64,000 bases of DNA, taken from positions 716,001 to 780,000 of the forward strand of contig JAUIRK010001036.1 of NCBI GenBank assembly GCA_030549495.1, in the 5' to 3' direction. The position numbers and the translations under genes are program-made. Position 1 is the first letter of the stretch; the number at the start of each line of letters is the position of its first letter. The notes below the pieces were generated by a model that was given only the letters and a program-made list of their open reading frames with translations, did no database searches and had not been told where the DNA came from. Shown here piece after piece: positions 11,731 through 55,694 of the stretch. Source of the DNA: Nectonema munidae. Its lineage: Eukaryota > Nematomorpha > Nectonematoida > Nectonematidae.

Positions 11731-12039
11731 CAGGGATTCTTAACCGGTGGGACGCGAACAAATTACTAGAGGGGGCGCAAATCAGTTAGTTAAAGTTTAA
11801 TTTTAAAAAATTTAAAAAAAAATTCAACTAATGTTTAAAAAGGAAGAAACTATAGTTTTTTTGGAAGAATGAATATAGTAAAATTTAAAGCACAATAAAA
11901 ATATTTGATGCTCAGTATCGATGAGATCAAATTCATTCTTCTGATAATTATATGGGGGTATGATTTCAATTGGTAAAGGTGGCGTACAAAAATAAAAAAA
12001 TTCTAAGGAGACATTGGGAAAAAAGGTTGAAAAACACTG
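11731..12039. repeat. hAT-type MITE
   Basis: The ends are CAGGGATTCTTAACCGGTGGG-like at 11731 and, reversed, CAGTGTTTTTCAACC at 12039. Possible 8-bp duplications CCCTAAGG and CCGTAGGG agree at 6 of 8. The CAGNGNTTCTCAACC style of end is common in Buster and ZBED-type hAT elements. The interior is AT-rich and non-coding. Confidence 0.7.
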
Positions 12040-12235
12040 CCGTAGGGGAACTCAGTGGATCGTTTTACGCAACAAATTGCACCCATATTGTGTCATTTGC
12101 GATTTTTACCAATAAGTCAGAAGAACAAATTAGTTAGTCTTTGAATTGAGCACTATTTTTTTCTTTTATTGCTTTTCAGGCCTTAAATGTGCCTTTTTCT
12201 TAATCGATTAAAAAATGAAATATGATGAATAATGG

Positions 12236-12439
12236 TTGAAATTTGGTTTTACTGTATTAATGTCTAGTGGGGAAGAGGAACCTAAGTATCTTTTGTGTTC
12301 TGAAGTGTTAGCATCCACTTCTCTAAAGGTCAGCAAAAGACACTTGGAAATGAATCACTTGAGTTCAGTCAGCAAAACTATTGAGTATTTTAAACGTCAA
12401 GCTGAACGATTGCCCAAATCCAGATTTGTAAAATATTAA
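12236..12439 (+). pseudogene. ZBED5-like hAT N-terminal fragment
   Basis: The frame includes KFGFTVLMSSGEEEPKYLLC, then SEVLASTSLK, KRHLEMNHLSS and TIEYFKRQAERL. This is the BED zinc finger and following linker of ZBED5-type hAT proteins. The second finger cysteine is replaced by serine (LLCSEVL instead of C-x2-C), and the protein stops after 67 codons. The remainder of the transposase is absent. A C-terminal piece of the same family is at 57519-58098. Confidence 0.72.
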
Positions 12440-13154
12440 GTGTAGTTTGAAAACTTCCCTATAGTTTCAAAAAAATAACTGGTGTCAATGTGTCATAACA
12501 TAGGAGAACAGTTGATATTACATGTAAAATTTTAGGAAGTCAGTTTTCTTATATTCTTATCATCTTTAGTGAACATTGAATAAAGGTAACTGTTGAAATG
12601 GACACATCTGATGCCATCCTGGAAACTATTGCCGCTTGATGCTATGATTTATATTCATTTTGTTTGGAAGTAAATCGGTTAAATTTTGAAATTGAATTGA
12701 ATCAACTATATATAAACCTCAGAAAATTAAAATACAATGTTCTAACAGATAACAAACAGGTACATAAGATTAGAGAAAACTCATAATAATGATGTCTATA
12801 AATATCACAGCCCAAAACTAATAACTTTCATATAAGGAGGAAAACATGCTCCAAAAAACAAGGTACCGCAGTCACTTAATATCACAACAATATACACGAG
12901 CTTAGTATATCACTTGTCTCGAACTAATTTATTTTTTATAGAGAAATTGCATATAAAATGAGATAATAATTGTTTTTGAGCTAGGCTATATTTTTATTTA
13001 TTTATTTGAACAAGAACAAAACATCAATGGATAAATGCCTTCTACAAGTATAACCTTAACTGTATTGTTCAGTAAAAAATGCGATAAATTTCTTTTTTGT
13101 TATATGTTTCTAGCATAGGTATCATCAGATAAAAAACTTAAAAGTAGCAGCGTC
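12440..13154. other. No gene seen
   Basis: AT-rich, no terminal repeats and no coding signal recognised. Confidence 0.4.
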
Positions 13155-14317
13155 GCATACCTAGGGTTGTGGATCGAAATTTTGAAAAAGTCTCCACGGT
13201 TGTGGAGTTTTGCAACTGCGACGTACATAACGAGTTTTGACTCAGACTCCGACGTACATAAGAAGTTTCGTTCGACTCCAACTACGAAGTACATACTACA
13301 TAAGGAGTTTCGTTCGATTCCGACTACGAAGTACATAAGGAGTTTTGACTCTAACTCTGACTCCGAATCCTGCATACCAAAAATCATTGACTTTATTATT
13401 AGTTAAGAGAAAATGTCTTAACTTGAAGATTATTATACAAATGATCATTTGACTTCTACTTGAGCATTTCAATTCTGAATCTAATCTACATATATATATA
13501 TATTTTAATATCGACTTTAAATAAAACAAAATTCCAGCAAACAATTATTTTGTCAGTTTTTCTTATTACTTGACTTTCATAATTTATTAACATTAAGTTT
13601 TTGTATGAAATTTTTACTATGCTTTTTTATTAATACTACAATTTATGATATAAATGATAAACACAAAAAAGTATTGAAAAAGAGAATTTATTGGTTATTT
13701 TTTAAAAAAAGAATAGCGTCTAGCAAACATTCCTTAATTTTACTCTGTAAATCCGACTTAATGATTCGGAGAGTCTAACCATTCTTATCATTTAATTTGT
13801 AAAAGGTATCATATCACTTATATGAAAATCCTACTGTTTATCATATATTGTTTTCCATATGTAAGACAAATAGATAGTCCTGTATTACAGAAAAAAAATT
13901 TATTGAAGATAAACATGTTTTGAAACTATCAAAAAAAATAATGCTATTTTTCGAACAATGATAACAAAATAAATAGACAAACACCATATTGCTGCTTTGC
14001 TTCCTTCAATATTTAGGAAGTCTAGGTAAGAGCAATCGCGTACACAGTATTAACGTAAAAGAAATGCAAATGACATACCATTACACTGCATGTAATAAAT
14101 AAAAATCAAAGAGTAAGGAAATATAATACACAAAAAGATGAAGTGATGAAAAGAAGCATGTCGTTTTATCTGTCTGTTTCTTTCTGTTAAATCTGCTAAT
14201 TATATTCAATCTTTGAACAATATAGAAGTAAAACTTTTTTCAACTGGAGTCGGAGTCGCAAGAATTTTTACGACTCCACTTCAAAAAGTGCGCCTCTGAC
14301 TCCGCAACCCAGGGCAT
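13155..14317. repeat. Putative inverted-end element with ACTCCGAC minisatellite
   Basis: The left end reads CTAGGGTTGTGGATCG and the right end, reversed, CCTGGGTTGCGGAGTC. GCATAC flanks both sides. Just inside the left end (13190-13375) is an array of degenerate units containing GAGTTTCGTTCGACTCC and ACGAAGTACATAAG. Inside the right end are GGAGTCGGAGTCGC and TACGACTCCACTTC. Related fragments occur at about 5820, 9390 and 11085. No transposase is present. Element status is inferred from the matching ends. Confidence 0.5.
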
Positions 14318-15959
14318 ACACATGACTTTTCGAAAGGTTAGTCAATTTTAATAAATTATTGGCAGTATAAAAAATGTTTGATATTTCTATAATTAAATAT
14401 ACAATAATACTATGAAATATTTTGTATTAGCCCCGAATCTACCCTCGGCTAAAGGGGTTGTGGATCCAGCCTTGAGTAGTAGAAGGGAAGAAAAAAATAT
14501 CTCTTTGAAAAAATTAAATTACACTCTATAAACAATGAATCCATCTATTTCGAAAATATATTTTTAAATTAAGAAATTTTATGGAGAATTTAAATGGTTT
14601 ACTCTTAATAAAAAATAATACAAAAAAATAGATAAAAAATATTCAATTTTTATAAATGATTTTATTTACAATAGAAAATTTTTGATAACTTGAAAATTGA
14701 TGTAATTTTTTAATACAGAGTTTTTTAAAATAACTCATAGCTTTGGTTAAAATTAGGGCAAAATGGAGATAAAAATATATTTAAATTTTAATAATAATAA
14801 TAATAGAGACATCTAATCGAAATTAAATATTTAGCAGCAAAGCATTAGTAGATACAATCTTCAATACAAGTTGGTTGTGGTTCGTATCTCCTGCAAATAT
14901 TTCAAAACTGTGTCGACAGATCTAAGCATTTATCCGTATTACACGGATTTTCGTAGGGAAATTTTTCTATGGAAAGATTTTTTGTTCACTCAGATTTTGA
15001 AAATTTGAGGATTTAATTAATTAATTTCAGCATTAATGAAATGATCGATTTACGTTAGCCAGTAGCAAAGGGAAAAGGCCTAAATTAAAATCCTCGAAAT
15101 AATAACAATTTTGAAATCCTAGCATTTTCTCAAACTGTTTCAGAGCTTTTTTCTCCATTTTTGTGAAAAAAAATTAGGTGTCACCTCCAACAGAAAACTT
15201 TTACTTGCTAACGGACTGGGTCTATGGATTTCTAGGAATTTTTTCGATGATTTTCAGGATATTTAATTTTTTGCCTGACAACACTGCTTTCCCTAACGTG
15301 ATACTACGTTTCGATGACTCAAGCTCGTGGGTTCGATTCCGTATCAAGCCTACTTTCTCATAGTTCGATAAAAGGGGTGCAATTTTGCCTTCTCGAAGAA
15401 AATACCCCATGGTACATTTACCTTTACTTTGTTTTGTGCATCCCCCCCCCCCCCCCCCCCCCCCCCCCCCATTTTCCTTCATTTTTTTCAGAGCTTATAC
15501 AACTTATAGCAATTTATAATAATATTTTATATAATATTTTGTATTGATTTATTTTTAATATTAGATGCGGTATTTACAAGTTTATAAAATTATCATTTTA
15601 TATTAATTATTGCATATCTAATTTTTAATAAAAAATAATAAAATAATCTAATAATAAAATCTTTGATATTTATGATTGATAAAGAGCTTAAAGATTGTAA
15701 ATTCATGTGCTACCCCCCTTAGCATCCATTACTTGAATTCTAGGCTACACAACTGCTTCCACATAAGTAGTGCAAGTGTTAGATTTTAACACAACACTTT
15801 AACTTTATCTTCACATTGAAATTATTCAATATTTAACAGTTTACCTTCATATTTGCTTTATCTCTGTAGAATTATGAACGAATATTTTTTAGTTTGAACT
15901 ATATGAAATATATTTTTAAACAATAATAAAATAGAATATGAATTTCTAATGTATGGTTA
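14318..15959. other. No gene seen; long C tract and a polIII B-box-like word
   Basis: Bases 15442-15470 are an uninterrupted run of 29 C. GGGTTCGATTCCGTATC near 15331 matches a polymerase III B box, but I could not find a convincing A box at the right distance. Short frames crossing the C tract encode only polyproline or polyglycine. Confidence 0.45.
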
Positions 15960-18900
15960 TAAATTTATACACAAACTACTACAGAACCGAACCCAACTCA
16001 CAACATACACCATTTACAGATTCATTAGACTAACTCTTTAACAATTTCATTTCAATCACATCGCTGTCTGCTCAAGATCGAACACTTTTTAATGACCTAA
16101 AATACAACATTTAATTACACTATCTCAACACTTTTGAACAATCCATACTAAAGTCCATAAATTGAAAATCAACTTACGCGAACATCTCATCAAATCACTC
16201 ACCAGACAATCCTCAAGAATCTACCACCACACAAGTTAACACCACCTCCCCCACCAAATCCAAAGAAACTAAACTTTTTTAGAGCCCGATCTTACCATAA
16301 AAATAATGCCCCCTTCCATAACCACTAGAAAAGAAAAAACATCTCAACAAACTAAAAACATAAACCTCCAAACCTCAAAAAAATAACCTATACATCACCA
16401 AAACACGATCATCACCCTCTGGCGCCATTTATATTCTCAATTCAATAACCCACAACAAAAAAAGCATAAAATAACACAACTCACCAAAAAAGAAAGGATA
16501 GAAGAAAACATTACTAGCCTAAAACCTAAATTCATCATCCGAAGCATTCCAAATAGCATTCCACTCTTGAACCTTAACAATATCATCTCTCAACAAAACC
16601 CAAATCCATTCCATTGTCTCTCTAATCAATCCTATTCAATTAGGAAAATAAGGTCTATACATTTACAGTGCCATACTGGAACCATCAAACATACAAATTT
16701 TTGAATTTCTTACTGACCAACCAAAAATCTTTCTCTACAACTACCTTCTTACCATAAATATTTTCAAACTAAAATCCAAACAATGCAATAAATGCCTTAA
16801 ATATGGACATACTTCACTAAAATGCAATTCCACACAATCAAACTGCGCACACTCCGGGCACCGTGGCCACTCTATCACTTCTTGCACACATACCTTAGAC
16901 ACTTCAAATATATCATGCTTTAATTGCCATCTTTCTCACGTAGCTTCTTCCACAAAATGAACCCACTACATTAATCATCTAAAGTCTAAACCATGTTACC
17001 TCAAACCATAAAAACTCCATATCAAATTTTATATGCTGAATTTTCTTAACATTAATCTTAACCACTCCAAAATTGCATGGAACAACCTCTGCAATATATT
17101 AATGTAATTTGCATACGACATTATCTCTATTAACAAATCCCATATTCACATTCCACAATACCCATGCAACTACACACTTATACATATACCTCCATTAAAC
17201 GAATACTCTGCATGTGTACTAATCAAATCGGCCATCCAGAATACTCCTCTATACCAACATTCCGACTCAAAACACGTTTTTACCCTCATCCCTACCAAAC
17301 CATTACCATTACTCTATTGCTCACTCTATTTCCCACTATCCTCCGATCTTCCTATTTCTAACAACTTTGTACAGGCTTCCAATAAAATCACATCAGAGCT
17401 ACCAAAAAATCATCACATTATCATCTCTGCTGAACTAAACGAAAGATCTTTCATTTGGGATAGAAAAACTAAGAGTCGAGGCACTCTCTCTGAAAACTTT
17501 CTAGCCTCCAACAAATTAACTAGAGCCGACAATAACAAACACCCAACTTTTATGAAACTGAATCAAAACTAATTCTATAAATCACACATCGATCTAACTA
17601 TAACAACCTATCATTCGCTAAGTTTCATTCACAACTGGCACATCTCCAAATACTCACTCCGCATTTGACTATTGCTACATTACTTTTCAAGATCAACTAC
17701 AAACATCGAATCATCTGCAACATATCTCAATAAAACTATTACATCTTGTATCTAAGCATCTACCTCAAATAATCAACAAGTCAAAATGCTTAACGCCTAC
17801 TTTTAGAATTCTCAACTTACATCACTCAAAAAAAACTTTGACCCTCACTAAAACGATTAAGAAAATCATATACCACTTCCTCTATCTAATCTTACTTCAC
17901 TCTCAAACATAAATACATAAGCGCTATTACACAAGCTAAAAAACATTCCTGGATCAAGTTCTGCAACCAAACGCCCTCAAATCCATGGCATCTAATAAAC
18001 AAACTAAAAACAATAAATCTCAAATCCCTCTACCACAGTACCTTCTTCCAAACTCGAACACTAGTACACACATCAACCCCCCTCCCCCTTTTAAACTCAC
18101 TTTTCCCTTATGATGCACAAGATTCAGATAATATCTTCAACACAATGATTTGCAAAACAGTTCATCGTCATCTTAGACATAACAAAGTAATCTTCTTCAC
18201 ACCCATCACAGATAAAGAGTTAAATCATACTATTAATAACCTCACATCTAAATCACACTCTAGCTTGATTACATATCATCAAAACACATAAAAAAAACTT
18301 ATCACATTTTAAAACCTCACCTTCTCAACATATACAACGCTTGCCTCAATCATAGCTTTTTCCCTAACATTTGGAAGATTTGCAAGTATTCTCATTTCAA
18401 AACCAAACCATAACCATGACAAAATTAAAAACCCTTTTCCATCCTTCCAACTCTTGGCAAAATTTTAGAAAAAATACTAAGAAAACGCTTATTACACTAT
18501 ATATCCAAAAACAACTTGATTTATCCAAATCAATTTGCATAATTCCAGAACAGAAACACTGAACTCACATTGACTGGCCTCTCACTCTTTCTAGAACAAA
18601 CCCTCAGTCACAACAACATCGCGAAAACCACATTTCTAGACATCAACAATGCGTTTAACTCTGCATGGCACCCTGCAATCCTCCACAATCTTATTGAATT
18701 CACTTTATATAATCAAATTCATTCAAAACTACCTAAAATCCCGCATTTTAATTTTCTTCCATAACAACAACATCCACATTAAACAACTCTCTCTTTTTAA
18801 TCCATTAGAGGTAAATTCTACCTCACACTTTTCTCAATGTTATTCTAATGATATTCTCTTTACATTTACCAACCCAAATCAAAACACAAACATCACCAAT

Positions 18901-20395
18901 GCTACTAACCTCTTAAATCAAATCGATACACTTACACTAAAATACAAAATCTATTTTAACATATTAAAGCTCAATAAAATTCACTTTACACTCAAAAGAA
19001 TCACACCAGTCACTCACCTAAAATACCTTGGCATTACTTTTTAATCTAAAATTTTTCAACATCTAAAAAATTTACTCTCCAAACTCACATCTACAATCTT
19101 CTTATTTAAAAGGCCATATCATACAAATGGGGTCTCCAACCAAAAATTTAAAAAATATATACTCTTCTATTATCTTACCTTTTATTCAATACGGCATTCT
19201 GTCATGTGGTCACACTCTAAAACTACAAAATACCAGAACTTCATAAACAAAATTCACCGCACCTACCTCCTCACAATTACAAACGCTTATCACACTAACT
19301 CAACTTCAAAGTTCGAACTTCTCACGCACACTCTCCCAACAATAACAATTGTAAAAGATTACTACAAAACTTTCGAAGCATTACCCTCTATCCATCACTT
19401 CACCACGTTATACACAAACTTCTTATCCAAAATGTTTTCATATTTTGCCACCATCTGGAAGAAATACATTTGACATCTTATCCACTACTCTATATCACCT
19501 AAAATTCATCCTATCTCTCTTATTTATCCTTCCAAAATTACGCCCTACAATTTGGTCTTATGCAAAAACAAAAACATCGCTATCAACCTAATCAAAAAGC
19601 AAGTCTCAGATCCCACTCTCAAAAAACACTTATTTATTTTTACCGACGGTTCCAAAACTGCATTCCATACTCCAGCTGACTACGTCTTTTTTATCACCAA
19701 TTCTCTAATTCCTTTTACATCTATGGTCTTACATACTGACTCGAATACCAAATTATACGAAACAGAAACTCCTGCTATTTTAGTTGCCTGTATTCACCTC
19801 ATAGCAACCTTCACATCTACTGCCTCAACTTTAATCAAATACAGTTTTACACAGATGCACCTAAATTATAATCATAAAATACCTCAATCTACTTACAGCT
19901 TAGACACAAAACTTATTCAACTTTCCAATTATTTCAACATAGCAATTTATTGGTTTCCTGTACACTCCACTTCCCCTGAAAACAATAGTGTTGACAAACT
20001 ATCTAAAACATTATCTTCTAACACGCATTATTTTATCTTATCTTCTCTTCCTTTATTAACTATCATAAAAGCCGCACATGCATCTATACTAAACATATGG
20101 TCATCTCTTAATATTGCATTACGCTTGATTAACTTTGCCATTCACAACAAAAATATCACTCTCTCTCGTAACTCCATCAAGTGGTTTTCATCACACTGCC
20201 CAACCTATTCGTACTTCTTTAGATTCAAATTTCACAACAATCCATTATGTAGATTTAGTTGCTCCTACATCGAAACACCCCTACACATAATTCTCTACTC
20301 CCCAAATTTTTCATGATTTACCTGTTAAATTACTCAACTTCTGTAATCTACACTTTAACTAACCGCTAGGTCTCTATACGACTTTTAATAGAGAG
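15960..20395 (+). pseudogene. Decayed I-group LINE (gag-like ORF, EN, RT, RNase H)
   Basis: Non-LTR retrotransposon read on the plus strand. The ORF1 part near 16760-16990 has three zinc-knuckle-like repeats (CNKCLKYGHTSLKC is complete; later ones are damaged). An endonuclease-like region follows at about 17030-17700. RT motif A is FLDINNAFNSAWHPAILHNL near 18632. The palm motif YADD is replaced by YSND (YSNDILFTF near 18841), so the polymerase would be inactive, and the usual PQG segment between them is missing. RNase H occupies 19552-20316, with FIFTDGSK, an ETPAILVACIHL helix, and FPVHSTSPENNSVDKLSK. Many stops and frame changes occur. RNase H plus CCHC knuckles points to the I group rather than Jockey. 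The sense strand is strikingly poor in G. It ends at a GA microsatellite (20391-20408). Confidence 0.85.
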
Positions 20396-20408
20396 AGAGA
20401 GAGAGAGA
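20391..20408 (+). repeat. GA microsatellite at LINE 3' end
   Basis: Nine GA units directly follow the last LINE-like sequence (CGACTTTTAATA). It may be the element's simple-repeat tail. Confidence 0.6.
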
Positions 20409-20555
20409 ATTTTATTATAAAAAAAGAGAGTTCACAATAATAATAAAGTGGAGCAAACAATGTGTATATATGTTAATATTTATAATATATATTCACATGA
20501 AGAGCTATATTATCTTTTTCAAGATTATCATTATAAGAAAAATCAATATTGCCAA

Positions 20556-21008
20556 AAAATATTTGGGTCAAAAGAGGCGCCAAATAAGAAAAATATAACA
20601 TATAATATATATATATGTATATATATATGTATAATATATATAACATATAATAACATCCAATTATACTTAAAGAAATTTTTAAATAATTAATAAAATTGAA
20701 CCAATCCTTATCGCAAACCAAAATCTTTTTCCACCCACACCTCTTAATTAATTATATCCTTATCATCTTTTACTTTATTACGAAGCAATTTTCTGCATTG
20801 CTACATCTTTTTAAATTTTAAAATATGATTCTTTTTCTGAATTATAATTGAGAAAAAAAATTATATAAAATATAATTTTATTTTTAGACCAGAGAACTAA
20901 CCCTTAAATTATATAAAAAAAACTTTTTTAACTTCAATAATTTAGCAAAACTTTTATTTTTAATTTTATATTTTTCTTATTTGGCGCCTCTTTTGACCCA
21001 AATATTTT
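20556..21008. repeat. MITE with 42-bp perfect terminal inverted repeats
   Basis: Bases 20556-20597 and 20967-21008 are exact reverse complements; the repeat contains GGTCAAAAGAGGCGCC. The interior is TA-rich and non-coding. Possible duplications are CAATATTG and CAGTATTA, which are imperfect. Perfect 42-bp arms imply a recent insertion, or one kept identical by gene conversion. Superfamily not assigned. Confidence 0.85.
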
Positions 21009-21129
21009 CAGTATTAGATTAAAACAAGAAATAAACTGTATATGTATGTATATATTGATAGTTAATTGAAACTTATTAATTTTTGGGATGTCTGCACAGC
21101 ATAAAATTTAAAATAATAGGGGATCCATT

Positions 21130-21458
21130 CAGCGCCCGCGCTACCTATATATTTTTGGGGCAAGTGACCTCCCTCTCCCAGTTTTATTTTTACCCCCCCC
21201 CCCCCCCCCTGAAAATTTTCAACTTGCCCTAAGTGTCTTAACTTAATAAAAAATTATAAAACATATAGCCGTTCAAGTAACTACATTTATGCATATATTG
21301 GAAACCAAACTGTTTGAAAATGATTAAATGCCTTTATAACAGTTTGTTTTTGTAATTTATATAGTACTTCTGATAAGATAATAAATTTTTTCCATTATGT
21401 AAATTTTTATTGCCCCTTAACAGCCCCCCCCTAATAATTTTTTTTAGCGCGGTTACTG
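21130..21458. repeat. hAT-type MITE with exact target duplication
   Basis: The ends are CAGCGCCCGCGCTA and, reversed, CAGTAACCGCGCTA. Exact 8-bp duplications GATCCATT lie at 21122-21129 and 21459-21466. The interior carries an 18-C run after 21193 and no coding frame. Confidence 0.87.
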
Positions 21459-21883
21459 GATCCATTCCCAAAATTCTAAATTCGTTAACTAAAAATTATA
21501 AAAAATTAACTATGATTTTACATATTAGGATCATATACCATAATGGATTAAAATCTTTTGATATCTATACAATCAACGAACTCCAAACACAATAAAAAAA
21601 TTCTCTTTTAGTTTATAAATTCAGTTATTCTTTATATGTGCTTTGGTGTTATTGTATATTTTGTGAACCTATTGATTTTATTAATAAATTTTCTATTTTT
21701 GAATTATTCAAGAAAACAATTCTCTTGAATAAATAATAATTTGAGTTTTAGAGCATTTTTCAACACTACCTTTTATTTTTTTATTTTTGGATATATTTTT
21801 CTTTTATCTTGATACCATTAAATTTATAAGATGGCTGATTATTAAAATAAGTTAGACTTATCTCCGCTACTATAATAAAATAA

Positions 21884-52746
<30,863 letters not shown>

Positions 52747-52800
52747 TTTTGTTATAAATTTTATAATGTTTTTACTTTGGTTTTATAATCATGTTTTATG

Positions 52801-52806
52801 AATAAA
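52801..52806 (+). promoter_or_regulatory. Poly(A) signal of DARS1
   Basis: AATAAA, 54 bases after the stop codon. It is the first canonical signal downstream. Confidence 0.75.
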
Positions 52807-53774
52807 TTTCAATTGATTTATTAACTATTTATTTACAAAAGGTGGTAAAGAAACATTAGTGATAATTATTTAAAAATGATTTTATCTGATTAGACATTTT
52901 ACGGGTTATTTCAATGAATATGGATATCCAATATGCTTGTCAAACTGAATTATATTATCCTGAATATTGTATATATAATAGTTTACGATATATGATGTAT
53001 TAGGATGAATTGATTTTATAACCCGGTCTTGGGTTGCCTTACTTTGTGTGAATATATCACCTATCTTACATTATACACTTGCATTATGAATTTCAAGTTT
53101 CCTCATCTGCTTACGAAATACAAATGTATAGATCTCCTTTCTAGCTGTCATCTAGTTTAATTCTTTATTTTAAATAACTAAAAGTAAATGTATTAAAGTA
53201 GTCATTTAAGGATTTAAGAGCCTAGAAATCATCTGAACTCCTAAAATCTAGGCTTCTATCTGTAATATTTATAAGAATTGCACATGTCCGACTCTTATTT
53301 TTTACGATATTTGAAACAGGGGCGCACATCCGGGGTGGGGAGGGGGGCGAAAATGACCTTCGCCCCCCCCGCCAATAATTTTCTATAAGTAAGAGTTGCT
53401 GCTTGTTTATAAAACATGTATGCAGACTTTCGAATCAATCAAACATCATGCCAAGTTGCTCTGAAATTCCTATCGAACATATTTTACAGACAATGCGTGA
53501 GAGCTATATAATAATAATCCATTGCTTCAATATGCACACAATAAGTAAGCAATGTTTATCACAGTGTCTCGTAGTATTTTTGAGCAAACACATGTTGATG
53601 ATCCACTAGATTTTCTCATCTTTTGTCACTGATGATTCTATTTCTCTTTCTCTCTCCTCTGTTTTTCTCTTCCGCTTTCTCTGCTAAAACTCAATCATTC
53701 ACTCAAGCTCTCTTCTTTCATTCAAGCCCTCTTCTCTTGTTAAGCTCTCCTATCTCATTCAGCTCTATTCTCTC

Positions 53775-53974
53775 CAGTGACGTAGCTAGGCTGGGGCATG
53801 AGGGGCCATGCCCACACTCTTATGTACCGCATGGGGCCCCCATGCAACTTATGCGATATAAGTTTTTGAAAATTTCTCCAATGAAAGGATCAAGAAAGTA
53901 TAAATAATGTTGCGCAAGTTTTTTTGTTTTTAAATTGTGCCCCTTCTATCAACTTTTATTTGGCTACACCACTG
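53775..53974 (+). repeat. Inner hAT-type MITE of copy D
   Basis: CAGTGACGTAGCTAGG to GGCTACACCACTG, 200 bp, flanks ATTCTCTC and CTTCTGTC. Confidence 0.8.
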
Positions 53975-54466
53975 CTTCTGTCTAATATGCATTTAGAGTT
54001 AAATAAAAATAGTTTTCAATCGTTACAATTTTATATCAATGAATATTGTTATACTCGCGCTAAGATTTTTTTCAACAAAGGTCATTTAATCTTTATCACT
54101 ACGTTTGCTACATTTTGTAACATTTGAAAACTTTAATTTTTTTCAATAGTTATTTGGGAATGAATATTTTGATTATCTATTCAGTTTAAAAGCAAGAATA
54201 CTCTATTTGCTTAATATTTGAGCAGAGATATTTTTTATAATGTTCGATTGTTAAATTTTATAAGTAACACTGTACATAATCAAATCACTTTTTTTAAGAA
54301 AATTTGTTGATTATTATAATAAAAATATAATATCGAAACAAAATGTTTCAGTTGTTAAAAATGTACTTGATCTATTTATGACAGCTTTCAGAATTTTATT
54401 CGTGGTCAAATATTCAAAAAAACGCAATGATTTTCCTTTCTCGAATACTTTGATTTATGTTAGTTT

Positions 54467-54778
54467 GGTCCTTCGACATTTCGCCCCATTATTTTCATAA
54501 GACCCATGGACAATTCGCCCCATTATTTTCATAAGACATTTTGTTTCATGGACAATTCGCCCCGTTATTTTTATAAGACATTTTGTCTCATGGACAATTC
54601 TAAAAAATTAAGAGATAAATTGATTAATTTGAAATAATTTAATAGAGATAAAATAAACAAGATTATAAAATTTTTTAATAATTTTACACACATAATAAGC
54701 AAAGAATGATGAAACTGATAGCCTATGGGACAATTTGTCAGGGGGCAAATTGTCTATCGGGCAAAATGTCTGTCGACC
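54467..54778 (+). repeat. Inner foldback-like MITE of copy D
   Basis: It starts GGTCCTTCGACATTTCGCCC after GTTAGTTT and ends GTCTGTCGACC before GTTATTTA. It has about two and a half 42-bp units, fewer than in B or C, so the array length varies between copies. Confidence 0.8.
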
Positions 54779-55009
54779 GTTATTTAAATAATTTTTAATT
54801 ATAAGGTAGTAATTTTTTATTATAAGGCAGCTACTTAAAGGTTGGCTTTTGCTGCTTATAAAAACTTGAAAATATCAAATAAACTCTAATTCTTTATGCC
54901 TCCTATTATTTTTAAATTATTCTGAGAACAGACGGTTCCATTTTAAAATAGTGAAAATTGCTTTTTTAGTTTATTTTTTCTATTATGTAGCAAATTTTTC
55001 AATTTTGAG

Positions 55010-55180
55010 TAAAAGGTAAGGTGCAGCGGATGTATTTTCATTGACAAGGCACTGATGTACCGCTTATGTCAAACTATGAACAAATTCGAAGCATCGATGT
55101 GGAATCGAATCCAGAGGCTTCCGTGCTGAGTCCATCTCAACCAACCTCCAATGCCACCCGTAGAGTATGCTGTAGGGGGG
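55010..55180 (-). repeat. tRNA-like SINE head within copy D
   Basis: Minus strand: GGAGGTTGGTTGAGATGG followed by GGATTCGATTCCAC. Same stretch as in B and C. Confidence 0.42.
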
Positions 55181-55694
55181 TACGTCAAATTAGTTTTCAA
55201 AAAACTTAAGTTATGCTCTAAAAATTTTTAGTTTTTGTTGAAGCTCTATAACTTTTTCTGATAGACTTTTTTTCCTTAAAAGTTATTATAAAAGGCAAAT
55301 CATTGCAAAATGTTAACAGTTATTTTACTTTTTGTAGATTTTTGTAGCTTGTATCAATTTAGCTTTTAAACAATTTTTGAATGATGCTGAGTAAAATGAA
55401 ATAATGCGCTCTTAATTTTTTGTTTGCACAATTATGACTTCGCTTTATACCCTTGCCCCTGAATCAATCACGTTTTTCATATAAACATCGCAGGGTATCT
55501 AGTAGACTCTTTGCCTTTAGACTACATTCACTCATATAAAACTATCCAACCTTCAGTTATTTGTTTTTTCTATTAATCAAATATCCTTTCATCAATTCCT
55601 GTAATGTGCCTGGTAGACTACTTTATTTTTCAAATGAAAAGCCTATTCCACCCCCTAACATTTTTGGATTTTTTTAAACTAGAGTATATTCGAT

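Noticed and set aside
15222-15547. Frames with polyglycine or polyproline
   Set aside because: They arise from reading the 29-C tract; no other protein feature is present.
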